Positions 55,126-64,000 of a DNA stretch of 64,000 nucleotides are shown here, in pieces (the first letter of the stretch is position 1; every line of letters begins with the position of its first letter). Source of the stretch: Morinoia aosen (taxonomy: Eukaryota; Arthropoda; Malacostraca; Amphipoda; Talitridae); NCBI GenBank assembly GCA_030386875.1, contig CM059564.1:49248075-49312074 (forward strand), read 5' to 3'. The notes below the pieces were generated by a model, which saw nothing but the letters and a program-made list of their open reading frames with translations, made no database searches and was not told where the DNA came from. A program made the translations under genes and the position numbers.

Positions 55126-58100
55126 TTAAACCCTGGAGTGGGAGCTAACTCCTCCAGGGCTAGATGCAGGATCCAGGAGCGCGTCCCGGGAAATTTGGCT
55201 GCGCGTAGGAGTTTTGGTAATAGGGTTGAGGAGGATGTCACTGACAGCAGAGTCGACAGATGACTGCCACTCTATCCTTTTTGATGAGTGCTTAGTGGAC
55301 GCGTCATTTCCTGCAGGAGGTGTGCCATTGGTTAGAGAGGACTTCGAAGAGACGCCCTTGAGAATATTGCTGGCATTGCTGAGCACCTCATCTACTGTGA
55401 GGGAACACTCACTGATGCCAGAGTCGCTGCGTTCGCTAACTACGCTGTTACCGCGCACACTTGGACAACTTTTCTTGTCACCATTGAAGAGGGGGAAGGC
55501 TGAGGAGGTTGGGGAGTAGGGCTGTTGCTCCGGCAGAGGGGACAGGCAGGTTGGGGATGAGGAGCGAGAGTTGCGGCGGTTAGTTGTTAGGCTGGTTATG
55601 CGTCCCAGGGCACGAATCGCATTACCAGTTTTCTATAACAACGAAACAAGGAATGGTGTCAAAACACGGAATGAAATCACACTCAGCCAATTGGAATTCC
55701 TCAAGAGTAGAAAGGTGGTCTAAGAAAATGAGTCTCTTCTGTCCGTCAAGAGTTTTCATTCGTAATAAATTAGTAGGCACAAAAATAAAAATTTTTAAAT
55801 AAAACTATAGCATGGACGGACAATTAATAACCAAAAAAACAGGAGTGACACCCTTACATTCATGATAAAATTAAATACGTTTGAAAAAATTGATACCATT
55901 TTGGAAATTAGCAAAGCGAGGGCTTACAAAGAAGCGAGGGTTTTCAAGTTACAACACTGATCCGATTTTAATGAGGTACGAATGGGGATTTTTGGTTTAA
56001 GTCAGAATAAAAGCAGTGAACTCACATAAATAAAACGCAATGAAACATGCAGTCATATTAAAAAAAACATTGCGAGATGCTGTATAGGACCTCCACAATG
56101 ATAACTAAAAGTGTTCGCTCACGACCTCTGCATACTAAGACGCCTCGCTACAAAACAAATGGAAGTTCAATTATTTAATCTGTATGTTAATATTTTCAGC
56201 GTAAAGTGAAACAACCCACGTCGGGTGTAATGTAGGTCAAGGACTCGTTTCTTTAAACTGCTTTCAGTAAACATGACCGAGTAAAATTTTAAAATTGTTA
56301 ATTCGTACTTACAGAAAAAATGCAATGAAGTGGAGTTCGTACATTTCAAAAAATGATCAAAGTGCACGTAAAGATTTTAAATTTGCGAAACGAAACTTTG
56401 AACGTTGTAAAAGTTTGGGAAAATTTAAGCAGGTACATATCTTCCAGAAGAGCTTGAATTTTGGACAATTTTACGATACGAAGCAGAACACTAATGAAAG
56501 GAAAATCACAAATCTAAGCAGTACCAATGCAGCATAAGAAACTAACAGAGACTAGCACGACATCTAGTTGAGTGAAGCAACACACATTTTAAGACAGAAC
56601 AGGACTGTAATTTCTGGGATCAAATGAGAGTCAACAGCGAGGGGAGGAGGAAATGCCTGCAGAATGTTTTCACACATGACTGAAGATTTACATCATGTAC
56701 TCCATATACGTGAATCGCAGTAGATAAATCCAGCAAAGTAAGCATTTCTTTAAGATTATTAGCTAAATAAAAAAATCGCCAAAACAAGATTGCTCCAATG
56801 AAAAATATTTCATTGCCAAATAAATTTCACACACATATGAAAAAAAATTAATAGGATATCATAATAGTAGTAGGAACACAAACATGAACTCCTTTAATGA
56901 GTTAGTCGCTTTCAAATAAACTGCTGTTCATCAATATATAAATCTTCCCGGGAGATATAGCTTATAATCATAATTTCTAGAACTTTTTAAATGAAAGATA
57001 TGACATGTATTTCTAGTCTAAATTCGCTTGGGATATTGCACTGCTGAAGACTGTTCGTAGAACACACACAGAAATAACTGCCGAATGTTAATGAACTTGA
57101 ATGGAACACTATGGTGCAACATCAACCTCTCTCGAACCATGGCATCATTTTTTTCTCACGTAATAAATAATAGGCAAACCATCGAGCAAGCCAAACATTT
57201 AACTGCTCATGGCAGAACGTAAAATAGGCAAGTAAAGACGGATCACTTTACTACGAAATGTGGAGGCTATAAGTTATACATAGTCTGAAACTTGTAGTGA
57301 TCTGCAGAAGCTAACTAGTGCTGAACTGAAATCAACAATCCCTAAATTTATGGGTAACACTCAACAAGCCAGGCAAAAAATTTACTAAAATCTCAAGCGT
57401 GGCAGGCGTCGCAAAATTCTATAGAGGCGATGCGGTTCCCTCATTGATGTTGACAAATATGAGTTGCGAAGACAATTAACTAGGTAAAGTGACAGTGTCA
57501 CTTTCTTGCTCCCTATTCATCAATAGCAGTAATAATTCTCTTGAAAAATAACAGCCGTTTTAACTCATGTTGTTTATCAATGTTTAAAGTTTTTCATAGT
57601 TTCATTGAAATTATTTCGTCATTGAAAACTACTTCTGATGAATAAAAACCTCTGTAGAAGTAGTCCCAAACTCAAAATTTCTAATATCATTTAAAATTCC
57701 TTCACTATAATGGTATCTCACCTAACCATCTTAATGTAGAATTTATTATTTGAAGATTAATTTTGCTATCTATGAAATGTAACCAAATGGAAGTAAATCA
57801 TATCACAATAGCCACATTGAAATTTCTTACGAGTTTATGGTTCAGTGTTACCCATAGAATAAACGTACAAAATGAAGCATAAACGTACAAAATGAAGAAC
57901 ATACCTGCCACTTGCGACGGATGATGAACTTCTTGAGCTTATCTGTGGGTATGACGCGGTCGTACATGGCACCTTCTGTCTTCGTGAGCCAGGGGTGCTG
58001 TAGGCACCCTTGTGACGTCAGGCGGTCCCTGGTGATGCAAACAATCTCAGTATTCAACTAGCTACGGCTATCATTGCACTCCCGGTCACTTTACCAAGAT

Positions 58101-61100
58101 TTTAAACGTTTTATTGCTTCCGGAATTGACTATTTTGTTCGAATAAAGAAAGGCAAGCGTGTTGAACCCAATTATTACTGGTGGTCATAGATTCTCTCCC
58201 ATCGTTCGTGTTACACATTTGAAACACTTGCTAAGTTATTCTTTATACTACGTTAGATTATTTAAAACTCCCTATTCATAAAAAGGCGATTTTAAGTAAG
58301 CGAAGAGAAAGAATCATTCAGTATGGCTAGTAGAAAATGCACAAGGTATCTTATGCACACTGCGTGTTCCCACCTCGCACGTAAAAACAGCAAGATAGTA
58401 AGTGAGAAGGAAATAAAAGAAAGAGAAAGCAAAGGAGGCATGGAAATAGAACGCAGCAAAATGGACACAAAAGACAGCAGACACGAGGGCCTATCTATAG
58501 CTGAAGTAGCCTAACATCTAAAGTTGATGTGCCTAAATTTCCCCTTCCCCCACCTTTAACATTCACTGCAGCATCGTGAACCCGAATCCTAGACGTTGAA
58601 ACAGTAGCTTCTTAAGCATAAAATTTGCCCGCTACTAATGTTCGAATCTAAATACTCCTTAGCCCTCTAAACGTCCCTCATGCAGATATGTAAGTTTAGT
58701 GATAAAATATAGATACACTCGTATTACAATAATTCATATATTTTAAAAATGTGAAGTGCCGTTTAACCACAAGAGCGCCAATCTGAACTTATCAACCCAA
58801 TAAGCGTTCGTAATAAATTGAACTGGCCATTTTTTCGATAAATAAGAACATTTCAGAAGCCAAGAACTTTGCTGCACGTGCTAAAAATTTGGCTTTGAAA
58901 TCATAAAGTCCAGTAGAAGGATTTCGAGCGAGTTTTATAAACAAATGTTCGAATTCGTAAAAACCTTAAAATTCATAGTCTATCCGTGTTCTAATAGGAT
59001 ACGAAATCTAACCCCTCCCATCTTAATAGCGTCTATAGAGCTCCACTTGCAAATAAACTTTCGTAAGCTTAATGAAGGACCACGCTGAAGGACTCACTCT
59101 TTCCTATTGACCAAAAGGGAAGTGATGAAGCCTTTGGCGAGGTCACTGATGGGGTGGAAGGCGTCGTCGTCGAAGTCGAATTCAGCTCGAGTGATGTTGG
59201 CGAAAGTCTCGGCGTCGTTGTCACCCATAAACGGAGACAAGCCAGACAAACTGGAAAAAGTGTGACGGATGAATTAGTATAAAGTAATCGCAGAAACGAA
59301 CAATTATGAACTTTCCACTTCTGAAAACAAGCAGTACCGCGTTTTGCATGACTAAAATAATATTAGAGACAGAGGAGGTAAGTACAAGTAAACGACTGCA
59401 CTTACATGACTCGTTGAAAACGATATTCGAATAGGATATTGAATGAAGGCCTATCCTAGACAAATCGAATTTTTTAAATGGAATAGATATGCAAATACTT
59501 GAAAAATTAAAATTATTTATGCTCGCACACGACTGATTTTTACGAATCTTTTCAATTTGTCAATATATCATACAATAAATCAAGGTAAAAACGCAGAGAC
59601 ATCGACTAAAATTGAGGTAAAAGGACATCCAGTGATGTTTTGAAGAGTTTTAAGAATATTTGCAAAGCACATAAAGCTTGAAGTACTCACAGAACGTAAC
59701 AAATCACGCCGACAGACCACATGTCCGAGGCAAAAGAGATAGGTTCAAAGTTGATTATTTCGGGTGCGATGAACTCGGGAGTGCCGAAGAGCACCCTGCA
59801 GGGCTGGGCAGGGTTGAAGCGGCGTGCGAGACCGAAGTCGATGAGCTTTATTTTGTGGGAAGTCTTACGCACGCACAAGATATTTTCGGGCTGTAAGTGA
59901 AAAGCATCTTGGTCAAAAAGTTGTGCATTATGATATCTGTCGAGTCGAAATTTGGGCTCGGTTCATGGCGTACTTGTACCGGGTGTCCCAGAAAAAACGG
60001 AACCCAAAATCAAATGATTATAAAAGGGAAACTACTTGATGCATTTCAGTTCTGTTTTCACCAGTGACTACTGAATCTTTTAAAGTAAATGTCTCAAGTT
60101 TTAATAAACCAGCTAAAAAATTATTTAACCTGTAGCAATTTTACTGAAGGCTGCCGAAAACATATCTTTGCAAGAAAGACAAAAATATAATGCTCATTTC
60201 ATCATTTAGCTTTATTCTAAATTCTAAAAATGAATCCGTATAAATAAAAGTATTAGTATCATTAATAGTAATACCTTTTATTAAAACAAAATTTCAGCAT
60301 AGTATTTTGAGCAGTATTTCCCTCCGCATGGCGTCCATTTCTGTTCACGCATATTCGAGCACTTGATCTCATTGATGAAACAACTCGTTTGATTAATTGT
60401 CGATCATTTTTTAGTACATTGAATTCGTTAGTGATTCTTTCTCTTAATTCTTCAACGTCTCGAGGAGGTGTTAAATAAACTTTTGACTTTAAACGGCCCC
60501 ATAAAAAATATTCACACGGTGTCAGATCTGGGGATCGGGGAGGCCACTCAATTTCGTGCGTTAAAGCCACCATGCGATTACCAAAAAGTTCTCTTAATAA
60601 CTATGCTGAAATTTTGTTTTAATAAAAGGTATTACTAGTAATGATCCGAATACTTTTATTTATACGGATTCATTTTTAAAATGTAAAATAAAGCTAAATG
60701 ATGAAATGAGCATTTTATTTTTGTCTTTCTTGCAAAGATATGTTTTCGACAGCCTTCAGAAAAATTGTTACAGGTTAAATAATTTTTTAGCTGGTTTATT
60801 AAAACTTAAGACATTTATTTTAAAAGATTCAGTAGTCACTGGTGAAAACAGAACTAAAATGCATGAAGTAGTTTCCGTTTTATAATCATTTGATTTTGGG
60901 TTCCGTTTTTTCTGGGACACCCGGTATAGTACATGTGAAAAAATAACGTTCAAGCTACTGCCAATGAATGTTTTTGGCAACACTTATGAAAATATTGGCC
61001 CGCACTGAATTCGAGATTCAACTTCACAAATTTGTAGAGGTTTCAAGCTCAAGTGCAATGCCAGAAATAAAAAAAGAGAAAATTAAAACAGTGTCCGTAA

Positions 61101-63800
61101 TTTAAAAAAAAGTAAGTGATGCAGTGATGTACAGGGAGCATATCTATAGAGGCTAACGCATAGTTGGTCAGGGAAGGGGAACACGCTGTATGGCTAAATG
61201 GAGCGACAATCACAGCAGATGATGAGGAGAGAAAGAAGAATGCATGATAAAGCAAGATGAAAATAAGTGCAGGATACAAAAAAGATAAATCGTTGGTGTA
61301 GGTATGATAGCTAGATGATGAACGTGAGTACACGAGATAGAGGGACAAGTAGAGAAAGCAGACTAAAATGTTGAAATTTACAGAGGCATAAAATAAATAC
61401 GGAAAGAAGTATATGATCCATAGGTATGGAACATTCAGTGTTCACATGGGTGAGAGAAGGTAAGGGTGAAGTGGAGTGCTCACCTTGAGGTCGAGGTGCA
61501 AAATGTTGTTGCTGTGCATGTACTGAACGCCTTCGCATATCTGGCGCATGAAGAGCACCACATCTCGCTCGGTGAGCGTGAAGTCGTCCGCCACCACGCG
61601 TTCGAACAGTTCCCCACCAGCGATGCTGATCAAAGATACGTTTGATTATGCATGAAACAATGAATACAAGGTCAACTCCATACTGGAAAACCACTTTCGC
61701 TCTTTGATCATTTTAGTCATTTTTTTAGTCAGTTATAAGATGGATGCGAAAATTGAATCAGCATGACTCGAGTTCAAGTGAGCGTACGGTACTGTTTTTA
61801 GTTTACAAGACCACGTAATACATCTAATTTACTTTATGCTTTGCTACTTAGTTACGCGAGAATTGGTCACTCACTATTCCATGACCATGACTACGTCCTT
61901 CTGCCTCTCGAAGGCAGCAGCGAGCTGCAGCAGCTTGGGGTGCCTCAGGGAGTTCATGATGGAGATCTCCTCGTTCACCTAGCAGTACAAAGGAGGTTGT
62001 AAATGATATAATGAAAAACAAATGAGATGTAAATAATTGTAGGACAAACTCCACGGAAAATAAATAGCACGAAAGTCGCTACCTTTATGTAAAATAAATC
62101 ACACAGTTTGGATCCGGCAATTCTGATGAATAATTTCGGAAATTTAAAGTAATTGTGGGTTTCGTCAAATAGAATGCGCGCAAAAGTTAGGCTACAACAG
62201 GAACAGGGGAGAAATGTGTAATTGATTATAGGTCTCGTTTGCCAGAAAAATACACGAGCTATTTCTGAAAAGTATCTCTACACTAAACCGAATAGAACTA
62301 CGACACAACATTCAATTGCAGCCAATGACTGTGCATCGCCATCGGAGCCAGCTAACTCGCAAAAACTGAGTATATTTAACATGGAATATTAAATTATTTA
62401 GAACGCAAACTACTTTGACAACATTTAAAAGAGGCAAGAGACAATTCGTGTCAAGTTACTCATGCGTTGCGTACGCTGAAAAAAATCACGATGAGAAAAC
62501 TACGACACCGAGGAGCGCGAAATGGCAACGTTGTGTATAACCCATACAACATTCGTAGGATCCCAGGAGTAACACATGAAGCACATCAGAGCTGAACTAA
62601 CCTTGGTTTTTTCCTTGGACGTAATGCACTTGATTATCTTGGCTGCACGGTTCTTGTTGGTGAGCTTCTCGGTGCAGCGGTAAACTATGCCAAAGCGACC
62701 CTTCCCGACCTCCTCGTGCAGGTCGTAGCGCTCTGCAAACGCTTTGCCACTCTCCATCGTCACCACTGAGTGCTCGAAGTCTGCCATGTCTGTGGTTTGG
62801 CAGGTCGTAAATGTTTGTGAGTTGAAAATCTACGCACCACGCCATAATTACCACAAACCAAGATGCTGCTTGAATCTAAATTGTATATTGCTGAAAAAAT
62901 TACTGTAGGGCTAAAAAATTCAAGCAATTAAATAATAATTTAGTGTGTTTAGTTTTGTGTATGTTTCCAGCAAAGATGCGTACTCACAAACAAATACATA
63001 GGCTGGTAGAACAGGGACAAATGCACAGATCCAATAACGTGACAAACAACACTAGTGTATATTTAAAATGAATTTGTTTTAAAGTTCGATTTTTTAAGAT
63101 GCAGGATGTCTCGCTGCGGATGTTCCTAAGACAAACTTACATCGCGTAGCAATTACACTGCTAGGAATAATCACGGCTAAAACATTCCATCAATAAACAA
63201 TATTACACTGCTCTGGTGTCGGCAGTCGGCCACATAATACAATTAAGAATGCATGAATGTTACTAAATATTGAATAATCTATTTCCCCTACCGATTTATG
63301 AAGAGGAGGGTAGGATAAATATGTTCAAAGAACTGATTATTAAGTTGATTGTTCGTTGATTCACAGTTTGTTTTTCAAATTAATCCTTCAGGAAAAACAG
63401 ATTCAAAACATTTCAAATAGAAAATCAGCATATTTTTTGTTGAATCACAGAGTTTGGTATAGGATTTTAAAACGAATCACTCTCTACAAAGCCGTCAAAC
63501 GCAAGCAATTCAAGATATAACTTTCTCTCTCTTTCAATCGAGATCCATAACTACAATTACATCAATTTATGCAATTTACACAGTCGACACGCACCGCCAT
63601 CATCGTCCTCTTCTTCATCTTCTTCGTGAGACTGCACGGTGGAGCCGTCCACCTCATCTCTGCCCTCAGTTCCCTCGAGTGTGATGGGCTGCGAGGGCTT
63701 AGAGGGCTCCGACAGCCCGTGCACGTTCTGTGCCATGACTCTGTATTCGTACTGCTCGCCGACCTCCTGGCCCGTCACTTTGTACGACGTGCTGTGCCAC
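55126..63800 (-). CDS. Strn-Mlck: Myosin light chain kinase-like protein (stretchin-MLCK type), 3' part
   Basis: Eight exons join in phase, in gene order: 63800-63595, 62789-62602, 61978-61875, 61625-61484, 59890-59691, 59250-59098, 58028-57905, 55632-55126 with a TAA stop; about 540 aa are in view. The order is an FnIII domain end (YRVMAQNVHGLSEPSKPSQP), an acidic linker (HEEDEEEDDDG), a Ser/Thr kinase, a calmodulin-binding segment and a Ser-rich tail. Kinase landmarks are GKGRFG, the AAK lysine, the NEEISIMN Glu, HLDLKPEN, DFGLARR, GTPEFIAPE and HPW; all look intact. KFIIRRKWQKTGNAIRALGR is the MLCK-type autoinhibitory/CaM-binding stretch. The role is Ca/calmodulin-controlled phosphorylation of myosin regulatory light chain, inferred from the family. 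The final ~140 residues are Ser/Thr-rich with no C-terminal Ig (telokin-like) domain. The 5' exons lie past the window edge (the first visible exon starts in phase 2). Confidence 0.92.
55633..57904 (-). other. Last MLCK intron, nothing recognised
   Basis: About 2.3 kb, AT-rich. Exon phases on both sides are 0 and the protein is continuous across RRKWQ-KTGN, so no coding exon is missing. Confidence 0.6.
58310..58560 (-). repeat. SINE-related subfamily B copy in an MLCK intron
   Basis: AGTATGGCTAGTAGAAAATG, GCACAAGGTATC, GTGTTCCCACC and GAGGGCCTATCTATAGCTGA match the reversed copies near 40 kb. It lies between exons 59250-59098 and 58028-57905, in the same orientation as the gene. Confidence 0.6.
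58561..59097 (-). other. MLCK intron remainder, nothing recognised
   Basis: No repeat or ORF that I can support between the SINE-related copy and the next exon. Confidence 0.5.
59979..60924 (-). mobile_element. Long-TIR Tc1/mariner-type element with a transposase C-terminal remnant
   Basis: Two arms of ~325 bp (59979-60303 and 60600-60924) are inverted copies with few differences. Both start CCGGGTGTCCCAGAAAAAAC and are flanked by TA (59977-59978, 60925-60926). The ~296-bp centre and part of the left arm carry a minus-strand frame (60573-60262) starting MVALTHEIEWPPRSPDLTPC and continuing EYFLWGRLKSKVY. That is the third-aspartate region and C-terminus of a mariner-like transposase; the rest of the enzyme is absent. 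It is a deleted DNA transposon inside an MLCK intron. Confidence 0.9.
60925..61483 (-). other. MLCK intron segment, nothing recognised
   Basis: Low-complexity, purine-rich intron sequence. Open frames here have no recognisable domain. Confidence 0.5.
62790..63594 (-). other. MLCK intron between the FnIII and kinase exons, nothing recognised
   Basis: The acidic linker (DDDG) and the kinase start (DMADFEHS) are joined in phase across it. I see no element hallmarks. Confidence 0.55.
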
Positions 63801-64000
63801 CTGATAACCAATCCAAAAGCAATTGATTAATTAAACGAATAATTTCTGTCAACAATGGCATGCTTCTACTATGTGCTGGGTTCGGATACAAGAAACACGG
63901 CGAAAAACACAGTACTCGTATTACTGAAAGAATTCTCTTGGAATCTCGTACGGTGACTCATGGGTAATTTCAAACAAATTATTCTTATGATAAAATTTAA

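Noticed and set aside
63639-63830. Plus-strand frames opposite the FnIII exon
   Set aside because: They are shadows of the MLCK exon 63800-63595, whose minus-strand product has clear FnIII sequence.
1-64000. CRISPR array, prokaryotic operon or defence island
   Set aside because: The direct repeats are coding minisatellites, intronic arrays or mobile elements without spacer structure, and the genes are spliced eukaryotic genes.

Overview
This window reads as eukaryotic nuclear DNA, AT-rich outside exons, with multi-exon genes (GT-AG introns of about 0.1-3 kb), non-LTR retrotransposon 3' ends, SINEs and many small inverted-repeat DNA transposons. The gene families present (an arthropod-type MLCK, a TACC, a TM2D1 and a spectrin/Ig protein) point to an arthropod. 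A crustacean such as an amphipod is my best guess, but that part is inference. I see no prokaryotic signals, no CRISPR array, no rRNA, no genuine tRNA gene and no LTR retroelement or virus-like element.

Layout. (1) 968-16022, plus strand: at least 18 exons, phase-consistent throughout, encoding a run of helical spectrin-like segments that ends in an acidic/proline-rich linker and an I-set Ig domain. The gene is open at both ends of what can be seen, and the architecture is most like CCDC141 or the spectrin-plus-Ig parts of Trio/kalirin. (2) 16731-17230: a 500-N assembly gap. (3) 17486-36481, plus strand: a complete 11-exon TACC gene of 2209 codons plus stop, with one huge exon carrying an acidic minisatellite and a conserved C-terminal TACC coiled coil. 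(4) 40879-43535, minus strand: a complete two-exon TM2D1 (amaretto-type) gene of 206 aa, convergent with TACC. (5) 55126-63800, minus strand: the last eight exons of a myosin-light-chain-kinase-like gene (FnIII, kinase, calmodulin-binding segment, Ser-rich tail); its 5' part lies beyond the window.

Introns and the intergenic 36.5-55 kb are rich in mobile DNA. One SINE-like family, with a 5' hairpin head and an AT-rich tail, has about ten copies, and every copy runs in the same direction as the nearest host gene. A second, tRNA-headed SINE has two copies with different tRNA heads. There are two LINE 3'-end families (three copies), TTAA-flanked (piggyBac-type) elements, TA-flanked (Tc1/mariner-type) elements including one with a transposase remnant, and 8-bp-duplication elements, one of which sits 82 bp upstream of the TM2D1 start codon. 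Several are nested, which gives a relative order of insertion.

Functionally the genes are ordinary host genes (cytoskeleton/muscle, mitotic spindle, Notch/amyloid-associated membrane protein, kinase); they do not form an operon-like system. I did not find a convincing new molecular system. The points most worth a second look are the TACC minisatellite exon, the phase-compatible junction between the Ig gene and TACC, repeats packed against splice sites, and MITEs that share a body but have different ends.
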